From Arcuatula senhousia (lineage: Eukaryota > Mollusca > Bivalvia > Mytilida > Mytilidae), in the NCBI GenBank assembly GCA_963971305.1, contig OZ020313.1:24468602-24532601 (forward strand): a DNA stretch of 64,000 bases, read 5' to 3'. The notes under the pieces were generated by a model. The model was not told the origin of the DNA and searched no databases. It worked only from the letters and a program-made list of their open reading frames with translations. The stretch's first letter is position 1, and every line of letters starts with the position of its first letter. This document shows positions 34,901 through 42,900 of the stretch, piece after piece. A program made the translations under genes and the position numbers.

Positions 34901-36427
34901 ATCTTTTATGTCATCAGGGTTCAGAGAGGGTGAGCATCTTTCTTTACATGTATATATTTATTGCAAAATTAAAACCATTATGTCCGAACAATACAATGAA
35001 GATGAAAAATATAACATAACCTTCATGTAAAAATAAATTAAGCAGTTAAGTACATGAAAGGTTTTGTTAAAATAACCACTATTAAGTTTGTACGCTACTT
35101 TTATTGAGAATGGGTCTATATAGGTTTCAAATGTCATGTCTTGTAACACGAAATGATAATAGATAAAGGTTTAAGATAAACTAACATTTTTTTTAAAAAC
35201 AAATACTAGTACTAGTATTCCAAAACTAGATCAGCAAGCATCTTGAAGCCATTTATCTTTGTAAGGTGCAAAGTCAATTGACGCCTTTCATCATCAATGT
35301 CGTGTGCGTTTATGAAATAAAGGCATGTCATATTTTCATGCTACAAAACCAACATAAGATTATTTAAGAAATAGAATAAATGAATGGCTTTGTACTATTA
35401 TAATTGTTCTGAATTGAAACAAAATTGTTTTACCCATGGTTTGAGTATCATCTATTATATACTTTACATTCTTTTCAGAGCTGATCCCGTTTTGTTCTTC
35501 AAAAGTAAAAATCCAAAGTTGGAGAGTCGTAAAAAATGTAAGCAAGGACGCCTAAATCATACAATTAGTTTGAACACATTTATTTATACTGAACTGGGAA
35601 ACAAGCATATTAGCGAATCATACAACTGGCGAATTATCTCAAAACGGTTTACCAAAAACAAACATGAATCACAGGGACTTGCTCCCCTCTATCAATATTT
35701 TGTTAGAGTCAATGTGCGGTACGAAAAAACGTGTTTTTTTCGTACCGCACATTGACTCTAACAAAATATTGATAGAGTGTTTTTTTTCGTACCGCACATT
35801 GACTCTAACAAAATATTGATAGAGGGGAGCAAGTCCCTGTGCATGAATAGACGATAAGATGTGAAATAAGTTTACGCGACACGACCTTAATAAACAAAAA
35901 GCAAAAAATCCATGTCTTTTCTTAACAAGTCCAGACCATTGCAATCTTAAACTTCTTCGGTGTGTCTTTGCCGTCTTTGTTTATTTTTCTTATGACATTT
36001 GAGATTGGTCATTCCATTTCGGTGATTTTGTTATGACCTTTATTTTGAGAGCAGACTTTTAATACCAGTTTTTAGAATAAATACAAAAATTATCGTTGAG
36101 TTATCATTCTTTATTTAAGCGACCAGATCCACAGGCGAACCCAGTTCTCCACCACTTTATTACAACACTGAAGACCGACCATATGAAAATACTGCTAGTA
36201 ATGGGAAACTTAAACTCAAAGTTGGAAAAAATCCAATGCCACAACAGTCGGACTACGAAAACTTTACTGGGCCAGCCGTTATAGAAAAGGACGCTCCGTC
36301 AGAAGACAAGTACGAATCAGTACGAGGAAACACGCCATTGTCACCGGAGCATACATATGAACTTTTCAACAAGGGTGACGATAGCGATCAACATCGATAC
36401 AGCGCTCTGCGAGCTGGAAAGATGTGA
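16825..36427 (+). CDS. EGF-repeat type I membrane receptor (MEGF10/Draper/SREC-like), 12 exons
   Basis: Exons: 16825-16925, 18098-18186, 23428-23559, 24798-24932, 25848-25982, 28626-28763, 29173-29307, 33406-33540, 34060-34158, 34842-34929, 35479-35537, 36120-36427. They sum to 1,554 nt: 517 residues plus TGA. Order: signal peptide (1-22), short Cys-poor segment, six 8-cysteine (laminin-type) EGF modules (64-334), a shorter Cys-rich module (334-366), one transmembrane helix (367-391) and a 126-residue tail. EGF exons are 132-138 nt with phase 1-1 ends, so each is a cassette. The architecture fits scavenger/engulfment receptors (CED-1, Draper, MEGF10, SREC), but with fewer modules. The tail has five Tyr-motifs (YENT, YENF, YESV, YELF, YSAL). 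Introns 7 and others are full of transposons. An extra EGF exon missed in the 5.2-kb intron 2 cannot be excluded. Confidence 0.88.
17030..17225 (+). repeat. Family G interspersed repeat ('acgaaacgcgcgtc' module)
   Basis: It contains tcatgtagtgtttggccg, gagtcttgaatagacg, aaacgcgcgtcaggcgtagg and tggaactttgttgttatttt. I recall near-identical modules as very common in mussel and oyster sequence. Other copies lie at 13645-13830 and 25690-25790. Confidence 0.7.
18098..18186 (+). CDS. EGF receptor exon 2 (linker with two cysteines)
   Basis: Acceptor TTTTCAG and donor GTAAGA. The frame set by exon 1 stays open and gives a Thr-rich stretch then YSCKTGYVEAEAGTCS. It leaves phase 1, as the EGF cassettes require. 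No full domain is recognised. Confidence 0.7.
18660..18785. repeat. Decayed copy of hairpin element
   Basis: The left arm ctatcaatattttgtgcgag and the right arm cacattgactttaacttaat are diverged complements, followed by gagcatgtccctgtg. The same blocks are nearly perfect at 35670-35841. It lies in EGF-receptor intron 2. Confidence 0.6.
19766..20967 (+). repeat. GCTCA-GCCTCTTG family element (copy 1)
   Basis: It starts gtgagctattgccatcac then cgtccgtcgtcgtc and ends ggctcctgggagcctct. The interior has roughly 150-190-bp units with tctacaaaagtctcc.ttgggtcgaagttgt, gatgacc and aaactattgcagatagagaaaa. Three more copies are in the window. No coding frame is credible. Confidence 0.75.
21282..21512 (-). 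repeat. Family F interspersed repeat (copy 2)
   Basis: This is the reverse orientation of 15415-15680: gtgaattcatgtaaagatgg, atttgtgtttcgatacgat, gacaaaacatatatccc, ccaaatctacgtgaatcttg, ctcgtgaactcctctagg. Its left flank abuts the nested TIR elements that start at 21493. Confidence 0.65.
21493..22669. mobile_element. TIR element, outer, containing a second element
   Basis: CTAGGTGGGGCTAAACAG (21493-21510) is answered by CTGTTTAGCCCCATCTAG (22652-22669), an 18-bp inverted pair with one mismatch. A separate element with its own ends lies at 21541-22085. I found no clear target duplication for the outer pair. Confidence 0.55.
21541..22085. mobile_element. piggyBac-type MITE, 545 bp, TTAA target duplication
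   Basis: Perfect 17-bp TIRs GGTAGATGGGGTGTCTA (21541-21557) and the complement ending 22085 are directly flanked by TTAA at 21537-21540 and 22086-22089. TTAA duplication is the hallmark of piggyBac transposases. The interior is AT-rich without an ORF, so it is non-autonomous. Confidence 0.75.
23428..33540 (+). CDS. EGF receptor exons 3-8: six EGF cassettes
   Basis: Exons 23428-23559, 24798-24932, 25848-25982, 28626-28763, 29173-29307 and 33406-33540 each encode one module with pattern C-x(7)-C-x(3)-C-x-C-...-C-x(6)-C-x-C-x(8)-C, for example KYGVNCSSTCTC ... SGACTCKPGYEGSTC. The 8-Cys spacing is that of laminin-type EGF repeats in MEGF/CED-1 proteins. All six share phase 1-1 boundaries. The module at 28626-28763 has a Pro/Gly insertion (CSPPGGDGTC). 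Confidence 0.9.
24090..24262. repeat. Imperfect inverted repeat, MITE-like
   Basis: catggtatatctgaagaagt with cccattcta...gatgacctttt is answered by aaaaaggtcatcataac...agaatggggtgtcttcagac with ctaccata. The arms are about 50 bp with several mismatches. No target duplication is evident. Confidence 0.5.
25517..25660 (+). repeat. Short tandem array, about five imperfect units
   Basis: Units of about 28-36 bp contain gttcggctagtgtgaatt and ggcgttaca with substitutions. It lies in EGF-receptor intron 4, just upstream of a family G copy. Confidence 0.6.
25690..25790 (+). repeat. Family G interspersed repeat, 3' part
   Basis: It contains gagtcttgaatggacgaacg, cgcgtcggcgtagcaaaatt. It is a truncated copy close to the acceptor of EGF exon 5. 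Confidence 0.55.
26820..27430 (-). repeat. Tandem-unit repeat, four diverged units of about 160 bp
   Basis: Each unit carries tgtactgatgc.tatgcaact, catacc/actaaatatcaatgg and atgttcac..aaaacag, then cagcagaccgtgacagctgg-like sequence. It lies in intron 5 and is non-coding. Orientation is arbitrary. Confidence 0.5.
29322..29527 (+). repeat. Family B element, truncated copy
   Basis: aaactagaaaatctgcgagc, caaataccc, aaaggtgcacattcacatca and acggacagacaccatac, just downstream of the EGF exon 7 donor. Confidence 0.5.
29775..30643 (+). repeat. Polinton left inverted arm (TIR), about 869 bp
   Basis: This is an inverted copy of 32111-32987. It holds telomere-like ccctaa repeats (29998-30105) and, on the minus strand at 30329-30643, a second copy of the polymerase 3' coding end, which reads 34 codons further than the right-arm copy before its stop. 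Confidence 0.9.
29998..30105 (+). repeat. Interstitial telomere-like repeats (CCCTAA variants)
   Basis: About 16 hexamer-like units of ccctaa mixed with variants ccttac, cctttaa, ccctag and atctcta. The mirror copy, ttaggg type, lies at 32660-32760. They belong to the Polinton arms and not to a chromosome end. Confidence 0.85.
30644..32320 (+). pseudogene. Polinton protein-primed family B DNA polymerase, 5'-truncated
   Basis: The frame is open from the arm junction at 30644, with a Met at 30716 that gives 534 residues to TGA at 32318. From that Met: a CxxC-type block (EFHGCYWHGCPRC, 41-53) typical of Polinton polymerases; motif A DVTSLYP (148-154); motif B KLMLNSFWGKFG (335-346); motif C YCDTDS (431-436). 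The exonuclease half expected upstream is missing, replaced by the inverted arm. A premature TGA lies 34 codons before the end seen in the left-arm copy. In an intact element this enzyme copies element DNA. The truncation makes activity unlikely, though palm motifs look intact. Confidence 0.88.
32111..32987 (+). repeat. Polinton right inverted arm (TIR), about 877 bp
   Basis: It pairs with 29775-30643. It begins inside the polymerase coding sequence (attacggagtttgttacggg) and carries ttaggg-type repeats at 32660-32760. Differences from the left arm are few substitutions and small indels. Confidence 0.9.
33716..33918 (-). repeat. Family F interspersed repeat (copy 3)
   Basis: cctagtaaggtgagttcacg, aaaatggttttggtaaatat, tgttttgatacgataatt and ctcgtgaatttttccaggtg: reverse orientation, between EGF-receptor exons 8 and 9. 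Confidence 0.7.
34060..34158 (+). CDS. EGF receptor exon 9 (short membrane-proximal Cys module)
   Basis: Acceptor TTTACAG, donor GTACAT. Thirty-three residues, CAPGTYGSFCHGRCIECDDC then DIVTGDCSS, form a truncated EGF-like module with six cysteines, immediately before the transmembrane exon. Confidence 0.8.
34258..34490 (+). repeat. Family F interspersed repeat (copy 4)
   Basis: cacctggtaagcctcacctg, gaggagttcacaagagatga, tttggttttggtaaggcat and ccttactaagggtg. With copy 3 it brackets exon 9 as an inverted pair 340 bp apart. Confidence 0.7.
34640..34740 (-). repeat. LINE-like 3' end fragment
   Basis: The minus-strand sequence ends ..gacccatacgggtgtaatt then ggcaaataaagattttatt, matching the ends at 38157 and 38735. 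Confidence 0.5.
34842..34929 (+). CDS. EGF receptor exon 10 (transmembrane helix)
   Basis: GLIAGIVVLSVLLAILTVV continues with FIFYVI, then the basic stop-transfer RVQRG. This is a single type I transmembrane segment, residues 367-391. Donor GTGAGC. Confidence 0.85.
35479..36427 (+). CDS. EGF receptor exons 11-12 (cytoplasmic tail, stop codon)
   Basis: Exons 35479-35537 and 36120-36427 (TGA at 36425-36427). The tail is rich in Pro, Ser and charged residues and has spaced tyrosines: Y437 in YENT, Y461 in YENF, Y480 in YESV, Y495 in YELF and Y509 in YSAL. YENT and YENF fit the pYxN consensus for Grb2-type SH2 domains. YELF and YSAL, ten residues apart, resemble an ITAM with Phe at one hydrophobic position. 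Signalling use is inferred. Confidence 0.85.
35670..35841. repeat. Near-perfect hairpin element with a triplicated arm
   Basis: The left arm (35670-35731: cacagggacttgctcccc.., tcaatattttgttagag..) is complemented by the right arm (35781-35841). A third copy of the 37-nt inner part (cgtaccgcacattgactc..) sits between them in the same orientation as the right arm (35739-35776). T-runs separate the copies. It lies in EGF-receptor intron 11. Confidence 0.85.
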
Positions 36428-36697
36428 GACGAAAAGTGGACCGTCTCAAATCTGATGACGTTTGATTGAAAATAACAATCTCAAAACTCGATAGACGTGA
36501 AATTTAACAGGGACCGGGTCTGTGTTTGTAGAAATGTTCAGCTACTAGTATTAATTTACATTTTATTTACATCATTTGAGATCCAAAGACAATGTTTGAT
36601 CTCATACTGTTTTTCTACAGTGTGTGTATCAGTTCAATGTACATATGTATAGAACTTCCGTATGAACAATTTCCAACACATTATGTTTTCTCCATTT

Positions 36698-37652
36698 TAG
36701 CTCATCTGGCCGAAGGCCATGTGAGCTTATGCCATCACTATGCGTCCGTCGTCCGTCGTCGTCCGTTAACAATTTCAAAAATTTTCTTTTCTGAAACTAA
36801 TCAACCAATTTGACTTGATAGGAATGATATATGGCATTTTGGCCTCAAACGATCCGCATTTGAAATTGATCCTATTAAAAACATGGCAACCGTTGCTGTA
36901 AATAGAACAGGGGGTAAAACGGCAGTTTTTTTTTTTGAAATAACTCAAAAACGGTGACAGATGTCAACATTCTGGCGTGGGTAAAAGTGATCAGCACGTC
37001 AAGATCTACCTACCCTGAAATTTTGAAGAAATTCCAATATTGCCCCTTTTCTTGATTTTTTTCTGCGTTTTGCACTTATTTTGTCTATATCGCAAGATCT
37101 TCAAAATTGTCCATTAGGTCGAAATTGTCAGATGACCCTTTAAATACCAAAGATAGTGGTTTTAGCCTACTAGATTGTGAACAATAGTGGATAGAGAAAA
37201 GGCTTTGTTTTGCTTGCTTAAATGTTCAGCTAATTGAGGTATACAAAATTGTCCAGTCAGATGACCCCCTTATAGGGGTTATGACCCCTTACACACCAAA
37301 AATTGACGTTTAAGTCTTATAGATTGTGAACGATCGGAAATAGGGAAAAGGTATTGCTTGCTTAAATATGCTCAGCTAATTAAACTCTACAAAATTGTCA
37401 ATTAGGCCAAAATTGTCAAATGACATTATAGGAGTTACGGCCCCTTAAATGCCAAAAATAGTGGATTGTACATGAAAGATTGTATACCATAGAAGATTGT
37501 ACCACACATTTGCTTGCTTAAATGCTCAGCTTTATAGAGCTTTCCAATGGTTTAATATCATGACCGGCTGTTGGCAATGTTAAATATTGTTACATTAACT
37601 TAAGTCATTGAAACCAGGTGAGCGCTTCAGGCTCCTAGGAGCCTCTTGTTTT
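36698..37652 (+). repeat. GCTCA-GCCTCTTG family element (copy 2)
   Basis: It starts tagctcatctggccgaaggc and ends ggctcctaggagcctcttg. Inside, cgtccgtcgtccgtcgtcgt and about four units with aatgttcagctaattgag and gatgaccccctt. It lies 270 bp downstream of the receptor stop codon. Confidence 0.8.
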
Positions 37653-37682
37653 TACTTGCACTTCTGAAATTATCAACCATTC

Positions 37683-37833
37683 AATAAATTACAAAGAAAT
37701 CTCAACTGATATTTGAGTGTTATGTATATATGATTTTAACTGTATGTTTGTGTGTAAGAAATGTGTGAAGAGCATTATTCATGGCAAATCATTTGTTATA
37801 CAGTCATTTTACATTATATATATTTGAAATAAA
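37683..37833 (+). terminator. Candidate polyadenylation signals of EGF receptor
   Basis: AATAAA occurs at 37683-37688 and 37828-37833, and none between the stop codon at 36427 and 36700. If either is used, the 3' UTR contains the whole GCTCA family element. Confidence 0.35.
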
Positions 37834-38156
37834 ACAAGATATATTAAAATGATTGATCTTAAGAATACAAGTGTTAGATACCGTGTAGTATTTAATGTAT
37901 TTGTTCAAATATCCAAATACCTCAATTTGCATGCCTGTTGTAGTAGGCTCACTGAACAACCGTATTTTGCCTGTATACATGCATTGTAATTACCGCAATA
38001 GAAAAGTGAGGTTCGGTTCCATAAAACTTGATTTAACCTACCATTTCTATCAAGTCAGGGCAATTGCAATATATCATTGCCTTGTTTTAGAGTCGTCTTT
38101 TCTTCGACATTTTTTTATTGATTTTTATTACATTTGGGCTCTTTTCATGAATTAAT

Positions 38157-38700
38157 AATAATATCTTTATTGCAAAATTACACCCATTAGGGTCAAGCAA
38201 TACAATCTAAAACTAACGAATATACAAACAATATCAAAACACAATAACATCACATAAAAAGAACAAAAAAAAATATCAAGTAGAATTATGCATTAGCTGA
38301 CATGGACCTGTTTCTCAATTCTAATGACTGTTGAATAAAGTCACACAGATCAGCCAATAACTCATTTTTCGGGACTAATAAAAAAATTATTTTATCAATA
38401 GGGATTAAGTTGGGGAATTGGTTGTTATGGTTATTTTTTATGTTATCGAAAAAACAGATTTCGCAAATTATCGTTATATGTACAATTAAGGAAGAAGTGA
38501 AATTCATCTTCAAGGATTGACCCACTGATATCCTAAATGGTTTTAAAACACTGTCGTTTTCTATTTGTTTACCATTTTGCATACGTGCATTAATAAGTAA
38601 GCAAACACACCAAAGTTCTACTTCATGTTCACACGTTCCCGACCAGAAAAAATATAAGTCGAATGATTCACATTTTATAAAAGAAGTCTTATAGGTCATG
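38157..38700 (-). pseudogene. Non-LTR retrotransposon (LINE) 3' fragment
   Basis: On the minus strand a 137-codon frame (38286-38699) runs into a tail ending gggtgtaattttgcaataaa followed by gatattatt repeats. The tail repeats at 38735 and 34640. The frame could be the C-terminus of a reverse transcriptase, but no catalytic motif is included, so the class is inferred from the tail form and repetition. Confidence 0.45.
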
Positions 38701-38734
38701 TAGGTTGTGATATTATCATATATTAAAATAATAA

Positions 38735-39000
38735 TAATATGTCTTTATTGCAAAATTACACCCATTAGGGTCAAGCAATACAACTAAAAAAACATACAAA
38801 CAATTTCAATAACACAATAACATAACAAGTGGAGTTCGGCATAGGCTTACATGGACCTGTTTCTCAATTCTAAAGACTGTTGAATAAAGTCACAAAGATC
38901 AGCCTATAACTCATTTTTGGGGACTTATATAAATGTAATTTTATCAATTAAGTTAATTAAGTTAGGAAATTGGTTGTTATGGTTATTTTTATGCTACACA
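38735..39000 (-). repeat. Second LINE-like 3' end, adjacent copy
   Basis: It repeats the 38157-38450 sequence (attacacccattagggtcaa, catggacctgtttctcaatt, gttgaataaagtcaca, attggttgttatggttattt) with substitutions and small deletions. Two copies head to tail suggest a tandem duplication or repeated insertion. Confidence 0.6.
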
Positions 39001-39249
39001 AGACAGTAGTTGAGTGGCAAACCATCTCCTTAGATAATCTGTTTAAGTCGACGGCATGACTTTGTTTAAATTATTTACGGTAACAGTGTTATCGTACCAT
39101 TGAAGTATATTCACCGCCATCATAAATTACCAAGTGAAGTAAGGGAGACACTCTTCTGAATAAATAGCTCACTCATTACATTTTAACCTTCTCCATATTT
39201 TCAATTTGTATATGCTCGAAATATTTAGTGAAGCACAAAGGGGTTAGGT

Positions 39250-39933
39250 ATGGCGGAAGATTATAAAAAATTCGATCCTCCAATTTCCGACCAAGTTCCG
39301 ATAGTTCCTGGAATTGTAAAAACAATAACTAGTTTTAAAATCTCAGAAATTGTTCTGGTTGTCGCTATTTTTGTTGTTTCTGTTCTTTGTGTGACATTTG
39401 CTGTTCTCTATACAAACGGTAAACCTTCGGTAATTGTTGAGGAATCTGTATGTGTGACAGCGCCATGTTTGAAAAGTGCGTCATTCGTAGTTTCGAACAT
39501 GAATCAATCGATCAATCCATGTACTAACTTTTTCCAATATGCATGTAGTGGGTATCGCAAGGTAAACCCTACTGACGCCGAACATTATGAGCGAACACCG
39601 TTTGACACCCTCTACCACGAAAATGAGGACAAGTTGAAGAAGATTCTAGAATCGGAGGTAGAAAATGGCGACGAAGACTCGGCGGAGAGAAAACTTAAGG
39701 ACATGTTCGCCTCTTGTACTAATACCTACCTCAAAGAGAGGGCAAAGGGCTATCCTCTTCATTTGAAAATTTTCCCAAATATTGGCGGCTGGTGGGTTTT
39801 AGGCACGTGGAATAGTTCAACATGGAACATGCAGAATGCTCTTGAGAAAATACACGTGGATTACTTTACTGATGTTTTGTTTACTTTCGATGTTACGACT
39901 GATTGGTATAATCCTAATAGGAGAGTTATAGAG
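39250..39933 (+). CDS. M13-like exon 1 (start, TM helix, N-terminal domain)
   Basis: It encodes 228 residues. A 31-residue cytoplasmic segment with no signal peptide is followed by IVLVVAIFVVSVLCVTFAVL. Then CVTAPC and NPCTNFFQYACSGY, the first conserved cysteine block of M13 ectodomains. Donor GTTTGT after RRVIE; reading on gives only 14 more codons. Confidence 0.9.
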
Positions 39934-42900
39934 GTTTGTTTTCAATCAGATTTTTTTACAAAAGGAAATATGAAATAAAGCAAATAAATAAATAAGATTT
40001 TACAAGGGATAAAGCTTTAACTTATGGTTGAAAAATGACAAATACAAAGATTATCATTGCTTTTTTTTCACAGTTGCAAATTAATTACAAAATATATCTA
40101 AAAAATAACTGCAATGGAAACAGTCAACCACTGTCATTTGAAATAAAGAAGTTGTTCTCCTTATTGAAAGTATACATAACAATATAATTTCAAGTTATCT
40201 TTTGCAACTACATAATGAAAAATGCGTCTGAGGAATGGAAAATGAGAAAAAATGATGATGCTTTCATTGTTGGTTTTCTTCATAGTTCAAAGTATAGAGA
40301 TTTTTTTTCAGTTACATTTTGGAGGAACGACAATGTTTTGGTGGTACTATGTACATCCATCCACCAGAAAGGTAAGGTTTTATGCAAGAATGTGAGAACA
40401 GTGTTTTGGACTGTTAAGTGCGTGTCTCAGAGAAAACCATGCAAAATCCTTTATTTTGTCCAGAAGCAATATTTTCATGGCCAAGAAAGCAATGGTGTAA
40501 CTTAAAGCCCTTCATGGAAGGCTTCTTTTGGCAAAATATTTTATTTGAAGATTTCAAAGTGGCCGACCTTCGGGCCTTAACCAATATAACTGTATTTCTT
40601 TGCCAAATCAGCCTTATTGAAAGCAAAAATTCAACTATACTAAGGTTTATTTTGTCCCAATGTCTTCTAATTATTAAAATTTTAACATGAAATCCTTAAA
40701 GGGTCATGCCTTGGCTTTCAATTGCAAAAGAAAGTTTTAAAATCATAATTTCCATTACCAAGCACCCCTAAGGGGTAATATTGGCCTCTTGAATGAGATT
40801 CTTTCTAATATTCAAACATTTGATGCTTACAAGGTGAACATGTTAAACCTACAACCTTGGATCGTGTATTCTAGCTTCGGTACAAATCTGTGAAATGGGT
40901 TGATTTCGATTTTGGTTGCAAAACTCCAATTTTGTGACAACTTTTGTAAAAACATGAAACTGTTTAATTTCAAACAAAATGCATTTTTAAAAAGTGACAT
41001 TATAGTTTGTAAGAATAACAATTGCTGTACATGTCTTGACTTTGCGCAAAATGTTCAAATCGGGGCTCAAAATATGAAATGTTAAATAATTAATGGAAAA
41101 ATAAAGAAATTGTTAGTTTTAGATGATCATACCAGACCCATTAAAAGTCACGTGAAATGTGGTGATTATGTATTTAAAAGTACCCTTTTTATGCTGCCGT
41201 CCAACTGTACAAAGTTTTTTTTTATGAAAACAACGTCGATATTTTTTTGTAAAGACGGCAATATGACACGAACGACAGCGAAGGACGACGAAATATGACA
41301 CTCCCGACACGTGCAGAATCATGATTATAGTACAGAGCATTTCCATTGTACGGAAGTTTATTTTTGCCAAAAATATCAAATAAATATTTTTGGGCACTTA
41401 TACGCTTCCGCACAATTGGGAACTTCAAACAAATAAATAAATTCAACTAACTTTAAAGTTAAATTCTGGAATCATTTTCAATTTATTTCAGGTGGTTTTT
41501 GTTTACTTCTGAGTGTGTTTTTAAAATAATAAATAAATGATAAAACTATAACTGTTTTCCTTACTTCTTGAATTGGTTCAGCTTCGTTCATCTCTTTACC
41601 CTTTTAACCCTATAAACCTTTTCGCGTAAAGAGGATTTGTATTTTTTTTTGTTTTACAGTACGTTGACGACTTGAAGAAGTTTATGACAGTTGTTGGAAC
41701 TTTGATGGTGCGGGATTCCAACAAGACCATAGAAAATGCCACACAGAAGATTGAGACATTTGTCAACGATGCATACGAAATAGAACTTCTACTGGCTAAT
41801 GTATGTACCCGTAATGTCATATTTTTAATTTGTTTGATTTGTACATGTAACATCGCATATTCTACACGTTTTGAACTGTTTTTATGTTGTCTGTTTCTTC
41901 TTATTGTTATCGTTCTCGTATTCGTATTTGTTGGTTTTGTCTTTGGCCTTCAGGAGTTTTGACATAAATGTTAGTTTCTCATTACTTCTTTGAACTGGAC
42001 AAACACATGCGAAGAACATTCAACATCTCTTTAACAAAACATTTTATTTATTTACTTTGACACTGACTTGTTTGTTTAATCTCTAACAATTACTAGATGC
42101 TTGATCTATAGTTTAGTTTAAAGAAAATCGATTGTTTTCTTTCTATATATGCACTTTCCTTAGGGACCGACCATTTAACTTGAAGGGGGGGGGGCTTTGT
42201 TTTTTCCTAAAAAAATATTCTGAAAATTATTTTTGATGAAAAAAATATTTTGGCTGCTGAGGGTAAGAAAAAAAATATTCTGAAGAAGGATTTCTGCTAT
42301 AAAAAATAATGCTGTTAATAATGAAAAAAAAATCTGTCACGAAACCTTCGAAAAAAAATTTTCTGATCAAAACAAAAAAAACCAAGGCCCCCCCTTTCAA
42401 GTTAAATGGTCCGTCCCTTATAGTTCCAATACATGTGTAATTCTATTTCAATGAACTTTCAGATAACTGCTAACACCATGCCGACGTATGATCCACATGC
42501 TGACGAAAACAAGATATCTTTACGCGACTTTACAACGCAGACTGGTAATGTGGTTAGTAAATTTTATTTAATTAAGGGGTTAATCAAAACAAAGGCTAAA
42601 TTAAAATTGTGTTGTTTATTATTCTTAAAATTTGCCAGAATATGGACTTTGATAAAAAAAATTTCATCTTTAGAGAATCGGACAATAGGTTTCTTTGGAA
42701 TTTATTTGTTGAACATATTTTAACATTTCTTATTTTGATCATTGAAAAAAAATGATTTCTTTGATTAAGTGTAATGAACTAAAACGTTCAAATGATTTTT
42801 AAGAGTATGTGCTAAACCCCCTCTTAAGACTCCACTTAGCTCTTAATATATTGAGAAAACATAAATGATTGATATTCTCTTGGTTTTGTACTTTTTTATG

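Larger units (their letters stand above)
36428..39249. other. Spacer between EGF receptor and neprilysin-like gene
   Basis: It holds the receptor 3' UTR, GCTCA family copy 2 (36698-37652), two candidate polyadenylation signals (37683 and 37828), and two LINE-like 3' ends (38157-38700 and 38735-39000). No further gene is seen. The promoter of the neprilysin-like gene should lie in the last 250 bases; no clear TATA box. Confidence 0.6.

Noticed and set aside
35384..35755. 123-codon plus-strand frame
   Set aside because: It reads through EGF-receptor exon 11, its intron and the hairpin element; only 35479-35537 is coding, in the receptor frame.
40078..40190. Possible exon after the ttttttttcacag acceptor, phase 0
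   Set aside because: Its product (LQINYKIYL...) does not fit the M13 family and it has no good donor; the 60-nt exon at 40312 fits both family and phase.
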